Shown: positions 1 to 7,983 of the stretch, in pieces | Numbering within the stretch: position 1 is the first letter of the stretch | Layout: the number at the start of each line of letters is the position of its first letter | Assembly (NCBI GenBank): GCA_020555865.1 | Contig: JAJCJJ010000004.1 | Coordinates: forward strand, 1 to 64,000 | Length of the DNA: 64,000 nt | Reading direction: 5' to 3' | From: a bacterium 210917-DFI.7.65 | GTDB taxonomy: Bacteria; Bacillota; Clostridia; Oscillospirales; Oscillospiraceae | The notes under the pieces: model-generated | Databases searched by the model: none | What the model was told of the DNA's origin: nothing | The model's input: the letters and a program-made list of their open reading frames with translations, nothing else | Made by a program: the position numbers and the translations under genes

Positions 1-149
1 AGGAGTGGCCGGATGCTCTTCCGGGAGCCTGGTATTACCTGGCGGTACAGGAAGCGACGAACAGCCACGCCTACGAAGGCAAAGGCGAAGTTTATGAGCG
101 CTGGACAGCGCTGAATGTAAATCCTGACTGGGCGCAGTATCAGCGTTGA
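1..149 (+). CDS. C-terminal end of an S-layer homology (SLH) domain protein (partial)
   Basis: The window opens inside this gene; the reading frame starts at base 3 and stops with TGA at 147-149, so about 48 residues are visible. They contain WPDALPGAWYY, VQEATNSHAY and YERWTAL, which match the end of an SLH repeat as I know it from clostridial cell-wall proteins. SLH repeats bind secondary cell-wall polymer and hold proteins at the surface. The rest of the protein is outside the window, so its enzymatic or structural role cannot be read. A strong hairpin follows. Confidence 0.7.
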   Translation, partial: EWPDALPGAWYYLAVQEATNSHAYEGKGEVYERWTALNVNPDWAQYQR

Positions 150-172
150 TCGTTTTACGGTATCAGCAGAAA

Positions 173-204
173 ACCCGGCTGGCCAATAATATGGCCAGCC
201 GGGT
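173..204. terminator. Bidirectional intrinsic terminator
   Basis: Perfect 12-bp stem ACCCGGCTGGCC (173-184) / GGCCAGCCGGGT (193-204) with an 8-base AT loop. It sits between the SLH gene (+) and the convergent HAD gene (-). T-rich sequence follows on the plus side and a short TTT on the minus side. Confidence 0.75.
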
Positions 205-215
205 CAAATTTTGGT

Positions 216-878
216 TTATTTTCCGGTTCTGGGGACAGGCGGTTGCTTTGAGGATAGAAGTTCTGAAAAGTCGTAAATGTAGGTATCGCACAAACCGCGC
301 ATCGCATCTTCGTCTTGCGCAAAAATGGAATCGAACACACCCACGACGCGGAGGCCGGCCTCTTTTGCGCCGCGGCAGGCCACCGGCGAGTCGTCAAACA
401 GCGTGCATTCCTCCGGCGCGGCCGAACACTGCTGTGCCGCTGCGCGAAACAGCGCCGCCTCCCGTTTCTCCATCCCCATTTCCTGTGCAAAAAAGAGATC
501 TGAAAAATACGAGGCAAGGCCATTTTTTTGCAGCGTGGCCCGACATAATTCTGGTGCGCTGGATGTGAGCACGGCCATAGGCTCACCCTGCCGGCGGCAC
601 TGTTCCAAGTACGCGTGCACATGGGGCTTGGCTTCGATGCGGTATGTATATTCCTCCAGCGCCTGTGCGGACCATTCGGCTATGATTTCATCTGCACTTT
701 CGGGAAGATGGTAGTAGTCTTTTGTGAACTGTGCAGCGACGGGGGCGGTGGAGTGGATCACAAAATCGTGGTATTCCTGGGTGTGGGCCAGGCCGCGACG
801 GGCAGTGAAATCCAAGTCGATCTGCAACCAGATCCCGGAAGAATCTACTAAAGTGCCATCCAGATCAAAAAACAGCAT
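216..878 (-). CDS. HAD-superfamily hydrolase (phosphatase)
   Basis: 220-residue haloacid-dehalogenase-like hydrolase, probably a small-molecule phosphatase in the cytoplasm. Motif I is FFDLDGTL with nucleophile D5 and acid D7; motif II is LTSS near residue 105; a lysine near 138 fits motif III; D162-D163 (LFDDS) fits motif IV. A helical cap lies between motifs I and II, as in the beta-phosphoglucomutase/phosphoglycolate phosphatase group. The ATG has a GGGAGG site 8 bases upstream. It lies 24 bp downstream of the EamA transporter gene and is probably cotranscribed. The substrate cannot be predicted from sequence. Confidence 0.85.
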   Translation of the reverse strand: MLFFDLDGTLVDSSGIWLQIDLDFTARRGLAHTQEYHDFVIHSTAPVAAQFTKDYYHLPESADEIIAEWSAQALEEYTYRIEAKPHVHAYLEQCRRQGEPMAVLTSSAPELCRATLQKNGLASYFSDLFFAQEMGMEKREAALFRAAAQQCSAAPEECTLFDDSPVACRGAKEAGLRVVGVFDSIFAQDEDAMRGLCDTYIYDFSELLSSKQPPVPRTGK

Positions 879-902
879 AAGGACAACCTCCCATCTGTAT
901 GG

Positions 903-1853
903 TCAGGAATTGGGGGGACTGGCCGGCGCGGCATCGTCCGCTTTTCTGCGGCGGAACAGGCTGTCGGGCAGCTGGGCCAAAACGATGGCGGCAAACATCA
1001 GCGCGCAGCCGGATAGCTCCCGAAGAGACAGCCCCTGACCCAAAAGAACCCAGCCAGCCAGCGCGCTGAATACACTTTCCAGCGACATGGTCAGGCTGGC
1101 GATAGTAGGATTGAGTCCTTTCTGGGCCACGATTTGCAGCGTATAGCCTACGCCGGAGCTGAGAATACCCGCGTACAAAATGGGCAGTGCCGCAGCCTGC
1201 AGATCGGCAACGGTGGGGGATTCAAACAAAAGCATGCAGATGGTGGACAGCAGTGCTGTGACAAAGAACTGGATACAGCTCAGCTGCACGCCGTCCATTT
1301 TTGGCGAAAAATGATCCACCATCAGAATATGGCCGGAAAACAGGAATGCGCACAGCAGTACCATAGAATCGCCACGGCTCAGGGAGAGCCCGCCGACCAT
1401 GCACAAAAGGTACAGTCCAATTACGCCCAGTACGACGCACAGCCAGATCTTTTTATCTACTTTGCGGCCCATAAAAAGTGTCAGAATGGGAACGATCAGT
1501 ACATACATCGAGGTGATGAAACCGGCTTTTGCCGCAGTGGTAGCGCCCACACCGATTTGCTGTGCGGTGGAAGCCAGAAACAGGAAAAAACCGCAGCTGA
1601 TGCCGCCCAGCAGCAGCCGCTTTTTATCGCCGGAGCTTTTGGGCAGCAGAGAAACGCCGGAACTGCGTTTGCTGCGGGCATTCATCGCGGCGATGACCGG
1701 CAGCAGCACAATACCGCCCAAATAACTGCGGCTGGCCAGAAATGTAAACGGACCGACATGCTCGGCGCCGACGCTCTGGGCGACGAATGCAGAACCCCAA
1801 ACCAGTGCCGTCAGGGCCAAAAGAAGTGTGTTTCTGATTTGTTTGGTATCCAT
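903..1853 (-). CDS. EamA/DMT-family transporter
   Basis: 316-residue integral membrane protein with about ten hydrophobic helices arranged as two EamA repeats of five, the layout of drug/metabolite transporters such as RhaT and YdcZ relatives. The first helix carries the typical ALVWGSAFVAQS start. Members export or import amino acids, nucleotides or metabolites; the substrate here is unknown. The C-terminus has a short basic cytoplasmic tail (RRRK). First gene of a two-gene leftward unit with the HAD phosphatase, with its own sigma-A promoter at 1893-1921. Confidence 0.9.
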   Translation of the reverse strand: MDTKQIRNTLLLALTALVWGSAFVAQSVGAEHVGPFTFLASRSYLGGIVLLPVIAAMNARSKRSSGVSLLPKSSGDKKRLLLGGISCGFFLFLASTAQQIGVGATTAAKAGFITSMYVLIVPILTLFMGRKVDKKIWLCVVLGVIGLYLLCMVGGLSLSRGDSMVLLCAFLFSGHILMVDHFSPKMDGVQLSCIQFFVTALLSTICMLLFESPTVADLQAAALPILYAGILSSGVGYTLQIVAQKGLNPTIASLTMSLESVFSALAGWVLLGQGLSLRELSGCALMFAAIVLAQLPDSLFRRRKADDAAPASPPNS

Positions 1854-1892
1854 GAATGAAAACCCTTCCTCTTTTTTTTGACTAACTTCGCT

Positions 1893-1921
1893 ATTATACG
1901 AAAAAGAAACAAAAAATGCAA
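1893..1921 (-). promoter_or_regulatory. Sigma-A promoter for the EamA-HAD unit
   Basis: On the minus strand TTGCAT (1916-1921), 17 bp, TATAAT (1893-1898), about 40 bp upstream of the EamA start codon. Near-consensus. Confidence 0.65.
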
Positions 1922-1962
1922 GAACAGAGGACAGCCTTTTCGCAGGGAATCCGCTCTATTTC

Positions 1963-1991
1963 TGGACAGAATGGAAATTCTGTGATAAGAT
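1963..1991 (+). promoter_or_regulatory. Candidate sigma-A promoter for the TagA/WecG gene
   Basis: TGGACA (1963-1968), 17 bp, TAAGAT (1986-1991), about 75 bp before the start codon at 2066. Divergent to the EamA promoter. Moderate match. Confidence 0.45.
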
Positions 1992-2065
1992 AACGCTGAC
2001 AGCGCTGTGCAGATAGAAAAAGAATTCCATTGCGCAGTGCGGACAGTTTGGAGAGGAACAAACCA

Positions 2066-2809
2066 ATGAATGAAAAACGGATCGACGTTCTTGGCGTCGG
2101 ATTTGATAATTTTACGATGGAAGAGGCTGTGGACGAGGGGGTTCGGCTGATGAACGAGCCTGGGGCGCACTATGTGGTCACGCCGAATCCGGAGATTGTA
2201 GAGATCTGCCGCGAAGATGCGGACGCCCGTGGTGCCGTTAACAGCGCAGATCTGGTCATTCCAGATGGAATCGGAGTGATTTATGGCGCGAAAATTCTGG
2301 GAACGCCCCTCAAACAAAAGCTTCCCGGCATCGAATTTGCTGAGCGCCTGATGGAAAAGATGGCACAGGAGAAAAAAACGCTTTATCTGTTGGGCGCAAA
2401 GCCGGGCATTGCCGAGCAGGCAGCGGAAAAACTGCGGGAAACATACCCGGGGCTGACGATTGCCGGAACCCACGACGGTTACTTTCAAAAGGACGAGACT
2501 GTGGTGGCCGACATCCGCGCCAGCATGGCGGACGTGGTCTTTGTGTGCCTGGGCGCGCCGAAACAGGAGAAGTGGATGGCGCATAACGGTACTGCCACCG
2601 GTGCGCATCTTCTGCTGGGACTGGGCGGTTCACTGGATGTTTTTGCCGGTGTGGTACAGCGTGCGCCCGAAATTTTTTCGAAAACTGGTATGGAGTGGTT
2701 TTACCGTCTGCTCAAGCAGCCCAGCCGGATCGGCCGTATGATGAAGCTGCCGCTGTTTTTGGTCCATGTGGTGGGCAAAAAGGGAAAAACGGACGCAGCG
2801 CGATCGTAA
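2066..2809 (+). CDS. WecG/TagA/CpsF-family glycosyltransferase
   Basis: 247 residues of the family that transfers N-acetylmannosamine (or a related sugar) from the UDP-sugar to undecaprenyl-diphosphate-GlcNAc, at the inner face of the membrane, in wall teichoic acid or other envelope glycan synthesis. Visible family motifs are the VTPNPEI box near residue 38, ADLVIPDGIGV near 61-71 (catalytic Asp candidate D67) and FVCLGAPKQE near 160. The upstream ATG at 2030 is in frame, but the ATG at 2066 has GGAGAGG at 2050-2056 and gives the normal N-terminus. No other wall-polymer genes are adjacent. The C-terminal 40 residues are basic and hydrophobic, consistent with membrane association. Confidence 0.9.
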   Translation: MNEKRIDVLGVGFDNFTMEEAVDEGVRLMNEPGAHYVVTPNPEIVEICREDADARGAVNSADLVIPDGIGVIYGAKILGTPLKQKLPGIEFAERLMEKMAQEKKTLYLLGAKPGIAEQAAEKLRETYPGLTIAGTHDGYFQKDETVVADIRASMADVVFVCLGAPKQEKWMAHNGTATGAHLLLGLGGSLDVFAGVVQRAPEIFSKTGMEWFYRLLKQPSRIGRMMKLPLFLVHVVGKKGKTDAARS

Positions 2810-2816
2810 GGGCAGC

Positions 2817-2839
2817 AAAAAAGGGCGCATGAAGCGCCC
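2817..2839 (-). terminator. Intrinsic terminator of the cysteine-rich small gene
   Basis: Stem GGGCGC (2823-2828) / GCGCCC (2834-2839) with loop ATGAA. On the minus strand it is followed by TTTTTT (complement of 2817-2822). It may also stop the plus-strand glycosyltransferase transcript (CGTTTT follows on that side). Confidence 0.65.
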
Positions 2840-2892
2840 CGTTTTGCCTGTTGCAGCCATCTTATGTAAAAGAGAGGATCTTTTCGTGCCGC

Positions 2893-3036
2893 TCAGCAGC
2901 AGCAGGTGTCGTTCCCGCAGCCACAGTTGTTGTTGCAGCCGCACGAGCAGCTGGAGGACGAGGAGCCGCAGCCGCAGCAGCAGATCAGAACGATGATAAT
3001 GATGAGCCACAGGCAGGAGTTGTTTTCAAAGCACAT
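2893..3036 (-). CDS. Small membrane-anchored, cysteine-rich protein (47 aa)
   Basis: Too short for a standard ORF list. The minus-strand ATG at 3034-3036 has AGGTGA 8 bases upstream; the frame runs 47 codons to TGA at 2893-2895. Layout: MCFENNSCLW, one transmembrane stretch (LWLIIIIVLI, residues 9-18), then a tail of Cys, Gly, Ser and Asn (CCCGCG, five serines, CSCGCNNNCGCG, final CCC). There are 14 cysteines in 47 residues. I recall similar tiny Cys-rich proteins from clostridia, sometimes annotated as chorion-class high-cysteine proteins; function unknown. A spore-surface or disulfide-rich structural role is only a guess. It has its own terminator at 2817-2839. Confidence 0.7.
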   Translation of the reverse strand: MCFENNSCLWLIIIIVLICCCGCGSSSSSCSCGCNNNCGCGNDTCCC

Positions 3037-3167
3037 GAGAGACGTTCACCTCACTTTTTTGAATCTGAACTATCCTATGCGTGTTTCCTGCAGGATGAAA
3101 CTTGACCACAAAAATAAATAAAAGACGTAAAAGGACGGCCTGGCCGTGAGGATACATTGGAAAGGCG

Positions 3168-4319
3168 ATGATACACTTGGCACAGGAAGAACGAAACAAA
3201 ACATTTACAGATGATAACACTATGCGCTGGGACAGCGGAGAGGTGCGCCGCCGTGAAGCGCCGCCGCGGCAGAGGAAGCACCCGCGCAAGCCGCCGAAGA
3301 GAAAAGGCACCGGGGCAGGCTATTATGTGACGATCCTGGTGATTTCCGCTATTTTGGCCGGCGTAGGCTGGCTGATGTGTAATGATCTTTTGGCTCTGAA
3401 CAAAAAGGATCACTTGGCGGAGATCGTAGTGACGGATGGCGAGAAACTCGGATCGGTGTCCAAATCCCTGAAAAAGGAAGGGCTGATCAACTATAGAGGC
3501 TTGTTTCTGCTGTACAGTTCGCTTTCAGACACGGAAGTGGTGGCCGGGACGTATGAGTTGAATACTTCGATGGATTATCACGCCTTGCTCACCGCGATGA
3601 GCGCCCGCAGCGGCGCCCGCAAAACGGTGAATGTAACCATCCCCGAAGGATATTCCATGCAGCAGATTTTTGAGCTGCTTGAAGAGAAAAACGTCAATAC
3701 GGTGGAAGCGTTAACAGAGGCTGCGGCCAACGAAGACTATGATTACGATTTCCTTGCCAACAAGGAAAAAGGCGATGCCAGCCGTTTGGAGGGGTATTTG
3801 TTCCCAGATACCTATCAGTTTTATAGCGGCGGCGATGCGAAAACGGTCATCAACAAGATGCTGCGCAATTTCGACAATAAGATGACGAATGAGCTGCGCC
3901 AGACAATTTCGGATTCGGGTTACACAATGGACGAGATCATCACCATTGCGTCTCTGATCGAGAAGGAAACCGACGGCAGCGACGGCACAAAAATTTCTTC
4001 GGTCATCCGCAACCGGTTGAAGAATTCCGGCGAAACAGCGGGCTATCTGCAGATCGATGCGGCACTGCTCTACGCGCTGGGCGAGCACAAAGAGGTGCTG
4101 ACCGATGCCGACAAGGAGATCGATAGTCCCTATAACCTTTATAAAAACAAGGGATTGCCGCCCACACCGATCTGCAACCCCGGCATGGCCTCGATCCGCT
4201 CGGCTCTGTATCCAGACAATACCAGTTATTACTTCTATGCCCTGGGCGAGGATGGAGTGCATCACTTCTTCAAGACGTACCGCGAGCATTTGAATTTCCT
4301 GGAATCCCTGAAGAATTGA
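3168..4319 (+). CDS. mltG: Endolytic transglycosylase MltG (YceG/YrrL)
   Basis: Membrane-anchored murein lytic transglycosylase that cuts nascent glycan strands and sets their length. 383 residues: a long basic cytoplasmic N-terminus (residues 20-50, many Arg/Lys/Pro), one transmembrane helix (about 53-71), a LysM-like region (about 85-150), then the YceG catalytic domain with LEGYLFPDTY (208-216) and ASLIEKET, where E265 aligns with the catalytic Glu of E. coli MltG. The ATG at 3168 is only 2 bases from GGAAAGG; a TTG at 3177 has better spacing, so the first three residues are uncertain. The U32 gene follows 10 bp downstream, as in the B. subtilis yrrL-yrrO region, but without the O-methyltransferase gene between. 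Confidence 0.93.
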   Translation: MIHLAQEERNKTFTDDNTMRWDSGEVRRREAPPRQRKHPRKPPKRKGTGAGYYVTILVISAILAGVGWLMCNDLLALNKKDHLAEIVVTDGEKLGSVSKSLKKEGLINYRGLFLLYSSLSDTEVVAGTYELNTSMDYHALLTAMSARSGARKTVNVTIPEGYSMQQIFELLEEKNVNTVEALTEAAANEDYDYDFLANKEKGDASRLEGYLFPDTYQFYSGGDAKTVINKMLRNFDNKMTNELRQTISDSGYTMDEIITIASLIEKETDGSDGTKISSVIRNRLKNSGETAGYLQIDAALLYALGEHKEVLTDADKEIDSPYNLYKNKGLPPTPICNPGMASIRSALYPDNTSYYFYALGEDGVHHFFKTYREHLNFLESLKN

Positions 4320-4329
4320 GAGACGAACT

Positions 4330-5607
4330 ATGACACAAACAAATTGGCAGGTTTTGAAAACAGGGGAAGCGGCGCATGCGCCGCTTCCCGTTTCCGTGCC
4401 GGAGCTGCTCGTGCCTGCGGGCGATCTGGAGCGGCTGCGCCTGGCTGTGCTCTACGGCGCCGACGCTGTGTATCTGGCTGGCACAACCTTTGGCATGCGT
4501 GCCTTTGCCGGGAACTTTACGGAAACGGAAATGAAGGAAGCGGTGCGCTTTGCGCACGCCCACGGCGTGCGCGTGCATGTTACGGTGAATACTATGCCTC
4601 GCAACGACGAGGTGGCCCGGCTGCCGGACTATCTGGCGACGTTGGAGGCGTATGGAGTTGATGCGCTGATCGTGGCAGATGTAGGGGTGCTTGCATTGGC
4701 CAGGCAGTATGCGCCTCATGTACCGAAGCACATCAGCACGCAGGCCAGTGTTGTCAATTACCAGGCGGCGCGTGCCTGGCACGATCTGGGGGCAGATCGC
4801 GTAATCCTGGCGCGGGAACTGACGCTGGAAGAAATTGCAGAAATCCGGGCTAAGACGCCGCCCTCTCTGCAGCTGGAGACCTTTGTTCACGGTGCGATGT
4901 GCGTGTCCTATTCCGGCCGTTGCCTGCTGAGCAACTATATGACCGGGCGGGATTCCAACCGCGGCGCATGCGCTCAGCCCTGCCGGTATGAATACGCGCT
5001 TGTGGAGGAAAAGCGCCCCGGTGAATATTTCCCTGTATATGAGGATGAAAAGGGAACGTATATCATGAACTCCAGGGATCTGTGCATGATCGACCATCTT
5101 CCGGAACTGATGGCCGCCGGGGTGGACAGTTTCAAAATCGAAGGGCGGGCCAAGTCTGCCTATTATGCAGCAATCGTCACCGGTGCTTACCGCCATTGCA
5201 TCGACGCTGCTGTCCGCGGTGAGGCGCCGGATCCGGTGTGGCGGGACGAGGTAGAGCATGTAAGCCACCGGCACTATTCTACGGGGTTCTTTTTCGGTCA
5301 GCCGGGGCAGTATACGGAAAGCGCACGCTATATCCGTACCTGGCAAGTTTGCGCCATTGTGCTTTCCTGTGATGAAACAGGCTGGGCAAAGCTTTCGCTG
5401 CGCAATAAATTTGCCAAAGGGGATGAGGTGGAGATCGTCGGCCCGGATCTGCGGCCTTTCTCCATAACCGTCCCTTTGATGGAAGATGAGGACGGGCTGC
5501 CAATAGAAGAGCCGCGCAATCCGCAGATGGTGTTCCGGATGCAGCTGCCGCGGCCTGTGCCGCCCTGCAGCATCGTCCGCCATGCGGTGGATCTGTCTGC
5601 CAAATAA
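4330..5607 (+). CDS. U32 peptidase-family protein, TrhP/YrrO-like tRNA hydroxylation protein
   Basis: 425 residues. U32 proteins of this group (YrrN/YrrO in B. subtilis, TrhP in E. coli) make 5-hydroxyuridine at tRNA position 34 using prephenate; older annotation calls them collagenase-like peptidases. Recognisable blocks are PELLVPAGDLERL near residue 24, ADAVYLAG, STQASVVN near 140, and the cluster region VHGAMCVSYSGRCLLSNY through RGACAQPCRYEY (about 190-225) with four conserved cysteines. SFKIEGRAKS near 270 is also typical. It follows mltG by 10 bp, the usual Firmicutes context, and a HAD nucleotidase gene comes next. The choice between paralogs TrhP1 and TrhP2 cannot be made here. Confidence 0.88.
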   Translation: MTQTNWQVLKTGEAAHAPLPVSVPELLVPAGDLERLRLAVLYGADAVYLAGTTFGMRAFAGNFTETEMKEAVRFAHAHGVRVHVTVNTMPRNDEVARLPDYLATLEAYGVDALIVADVGVLALARQYAPHVPKHISTQASVVNYQAARAWHDLGADRVILARELTLEEIAEIRAKTPPSLQLETFVHGAMCVSYSGRCLLSNYMTGRDSNRGACAQPCRYEYALVEEKRPGEYFPVYEDEKGTYIMNSRDLCMIDHLPELMAAGVDSFKIEGRAKSAYYAAIVTGAYRHCIDAAVRGEAPDPVWRDEVEHVSHRHYSTGFFFGQPGQYTESARYIRTWQVCAIVLSCDETGWAKLSLRNKFAKGDEVEIVGPDLRPFSITVPLMEDEDGLPIEEPRNPQMVFRMQLPRPVPPCSIVRHAVDLSAK

Positions 5608-5626
5608 CACAACGGAGGAACGGGTT

Positions 5627-6325
5627 TTGATCGAAACGGTCTTATTTGATTTGGACAATACACTGCTGGACTTTGACCGGGCGGAACATGAAGCGCTGCG
5701 TCAAACGCTGCTGCATCTTTGCGGCTACGCGCCGGAGGAGATGCTGCGGCGGTACAACGCGATCAACCGTGCACAGTGGAAACTGCTGGAGCAGGGGAAG
5801 CTGACCCGGCATGAGGTTAAGCTGCGCCGGTTTGCATTGTTGTTTGACGAATTTGACATTCGTGTGTCAGTGGAGAAAGCCGCGCGGGAGTATGAGGCGC
5901 TGCTGGGTATCGGCCATTATTATATGGAAGGCGCGGAAGAAGTTCTGAAGACGTTGGCGCCGTGCTATGGACTGTACATTGTGACTAATGGTACTGCTTC
6001 GGTGCAGCAGGGGCGCATCGGGAGCGCGGGCCTGCGGCAATGGGTACGGGATATTTTTATTTCTGAGGAAATCGGATTTGACAAGCCCAATCCGGCTTAT
6101 TTTGAAGCATGCTTTGCCCGGATCCCCGGTTTGCAGCGGCAGAAAACTGTGATCGTAGGCGACAGCCTGAGTTCCGACATTCAGGGCGGAAAGAATGCAG
6201 GGATCGGTACAATTTGGTTCCATCCCGGGAAAACGCCGCGCGAAAACGGGCCGGTTCCGGATCATGAAATCGCAGCGCTGCGGGAACTGGAACCGCTTCT
6301 GAGGATGCTTTCAATAAAAAAATAA
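5627..6325 (+). CDS. YjjG-type HAD pyrimidine nucleotidase
   Basis: 232 residues. YjjG enzymes dephosphorylate nucleoside monophosphates, including non-canonical pyrimidines, and so clean the nucleotide pool. Motif I is LFDLDNTL (D8, D10), motif II VTNGT, then a lysine in GFDKPNP and motif IV VGDSLSSDIQGG; the sequence DNTLLDFDRAE is characteristic of the YjjG branch. An in-frame ATG at 5582 lies inside the preceding U32 gene; the TTG at 5627 has GGAGG at 5614-5618 with 8-base spacing and gives the normal family N-terminus, so TTG is chosen. Last gene of the mltG unit, followed directly by a strong terminator. Confidence 0.85.
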   Translation: MIETVLFDLDNTLLDFDRAEHEALRQTLLHLCGYAPEEMLRRYNAINRAQWKLLEQGKLTRHEVKLRRFALLFDEFDIRVSVEKAAREYEALLGIGHYYMEGAEEVLKTLAPCYGLYIVTNGTASVQQGRIGSAGLRQWVRDIFISEEIGFDKPNPAYFEACFARIPGLQRQKTVIVGDSLSSDIQGGKNAGIGTIWFHPGKTPRENGPVPDHEIAALRELEPLLRMLSIKK

Positions 6326-6368
6326 AAAACGCATCCAAACGCACAGTATCTGCGTTTGGATGCGTTTT
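6326..6368. terminator. Bidirectional intrinsic terminator
   Basis: Perfect 18-bp inverted repeat, AAAACGCATCCAAACGCA (6326-6343) and its complement (6351-6368), loop CAGTATC. A-rich on one side and T-rich on the other, so it can end both the rightward nucleotidase and the leftward kinase transcripts. Confidence 0.9.
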
Positions 6369-6385
6369 GCCTGCTCCAGAAAAAA

Positions 6386-7444
6386 TCAGAAAGGATAATA
6401 CAGATCCGCGCAATCCATCAGTTTTGTGTCTTTGGCATACTGCTGCTCCAAAGGGATCCAGCGGTCGCGGAACTGTTCCAGACTTTTTTGGCTCTCCCGC
6501 CGCTTCAGGCGGTTCCACTGGTGCTCCGGAGCAATGTCCAGGACGACTTTTAAATCATAATATTTGCGCAGATCCGGATGCAGGGAATAAGATCCTTCAA
6601 TAATGTTGAGCCGCCGGAATGATACGGAAGAACCGTTGGAAACCGTCTGCGTTTTACAGGAGTAGGGCCGATAAAGAACGGTTTCGCGCCGCCGCAGCGG
6701 GTCGAGCACTTCGGTGGCCAGCCGTTCTCGGTCCATATTGCCGCCGGCTTGAGCGAAACGCTGTGGCGTTTTCTGCTCTGGACGCAGATAAAAATCGTCT
6801 GTATGGAATACGTTGCACTCATAGCAGGCTGCCAACTGAGCTGCAAGAGTCGTTTTTCCGGCGGCGCAGGGACCGTCAATGGCAACGAGCAGAGGACTTT
6901 CCGTCCGGCGCAGTATTCGGTCGATGCGCAGGAACAATTCAAAAAAACGGGCAAAATTCTCTGCGATCACGCGGTAAGATGGGAGATAGGCATGCCGGTA
7001 CTGCTGGCTGTGGTGTACGGCCGGCAACCCGGCGGCTTCATAATTAAGCCAATACAGCTGAAAAATTCCCGGCGAAAAGGGAAGGAGACCTTCTTTGCAC
7101 AGCGCCTCCAGTTCCCGAAGCTTGGCCCGGAAGCGCTCCCGGGAACCGTGGCCATTCCGGGCGGTTTCCCGGAACATGGCATAGAGTGTCTCCGGCGCGG
7201 CGCCCTGCTCCTCAGCGTTTCTCAGGTAAACGCGCCAATAGCCGCCGCCCACCTTTTCCATCAGGTGCTGACCGGGGCGGGCCGTTTCCAGTTCCTGCAG
7301 CAGCAGGGCGTATCCCTCTGCGTCATCCGGCGCAAAATGCCCGCAGCCGAATTCACTTTGATAGAGCAGCTTGACATAATCGGACAGGCGCGCTTTGGGA
7401 TAGCGTGCGTAAAGATCCAGAAGGAGTGGACGCGTTTCGTTCAT
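6386..7444 (-). CDS. Two-domain protein with C-terminal uridine-kinase-like P-loop kinase
   Basis: 352 residues. The C-terminal half (about 183-352) is a uridine kinase/nucleoside kinase-like P-loop domain: Walker A GPCAAGKTT (191-199), HTDDFYLRP (214-222) matching the substrate-binding DDFY motif, and a LID-like RLKRRE segment. The N-terminal half (about 1-175) is a helical domain with FGCGHFAPD and GGGYWRVYL that I cannot assign. The start overlaps the stop of the upstream ECF S-component gene (ATGA), so the two are translationally coupled. The inference is that the kinase traps the imported nucleoside- or vitamin-like compound by phosphorylation; the substrate is unknown. Confidence 0.75.
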   Translation of the reverse strand: MNETRPLLLDLYARYPKARLSDYVKLLYQSEFGCGHFAPDDAEGYALLLQELETARPGQHLMEKVGGGYWRVYLRNAEEQGAAPETLYAMFRETARNGHGSRERFRAKLRELEALCKEGLLPFSPGIFQLYWLNYEAAGLPAVHHSQQYRHAYLPSYRVIAENFARFFELFLRIDRILRRTESPLLVAIDGPCAAGKTTLAAQLAACYECNVFHTDDFYLRPEQKTPQRFAQAGGNMDRERLATEVLDPLRRRETVLYRPYSCKTQTVSNGSSVSFRRLNIIEGSYSLHPDLRKYYDLKVVLDIAPEHQWNRLKRRESQKSLEQFRDRWIPLEQQYAKDTKLMDCADLYYPF

Positions 7445-7983
7445 TCGATCAACTTCGCTTTCTGCAGCACGGCCAGAATGATGGGGATTAGGATCAGTTG
7501 GAGCACAATGCCGGGAACGGCGCTGGTGAAGCCGCCGACAAAAAACAGCGCGATGCTGAACTGCGTACCGAAAGCCATCATAATCCAGCGTGTGATGCCC
7601 CAGACCACGCGGCCCAACAGCATGGCGGCAATCAGAGAGAGATAAATGCCGGCGACTCCTTTGCTGCGCAGCCGACGGTAGAACAGACCGCTGATCAGGC
7701 CGTAAGCCGCCAGTTCAAACGCCATGGAAACCGCAGTCGGGTAAGGAGGCGGCATGGAAAACAGCGCCGAGCGCAGCAGCGGACATAAAAAACCTATCAG
7801 CAGCCCCCAGGGGCCGCCTACGATCATGCCACACAGCAGTACCGGAATGTGCATTGGCAAAAGCATGGAGCCAATTTCCGGAATTTGCCCCGTAAAGAAT
7901 GGGAGTACAAGGCCCAGAGCCAGGAACATGGCGCTGAGTACCAGCTTTTTCACAGGAGAAAAGCGCTCCTGTTTTTTGTTCAT
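7441..7983 (-). CDS. ECF transporter S component (substrate unassigned)
   Basis: 180 residues with about five to six hydrophobic helices. The N-terminus (SPVKKLVLSAMFLALGLVLPF) and the MHIPVLLCGMIVGGPWGLLIGF and PLLRSALF segments are typical of substrate-capture S components, which work with the shared EcfT/EcfA1/EcfA2 energising module (not in this window) to import vitamins or their precursors. A much longer open frame runs to 8160, but the ATG at 7981-7983 has GAAAGGGG about 9 bases upstream and starts a normal S component. That same purine tract is the 3' arm of a terminator hairpin, so start and regulation are linked. First gene of the operon with the two-domain kinase. Confidence 0.85.
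   Translation of the reverse strand: MNKKQERFSPVKKLVLSAMFLALGLVLPFFTGQIPEIGSMLLPMHIPVLLCGMIVGGPWGLLIGFLCPLLRSALFSMPPPYPTAVSMAFELAAYGLISGLFYRRLRSKGVAGIYLSLIAAMLLGRVVWGITRWIMMAFGTQFSIALFFVGGFTSAVPGIVLQLILIPIILAVLQKAKLIE

Noticed and set aside
4270..5658. 462-codon open frame on the minus strand opposite the U32 gene
   Set aside because: It lies wholly opposite a well-conserved gene, has no family motifs and an odd His/Arg/Pro-rich composition: a GC-driven shadow.
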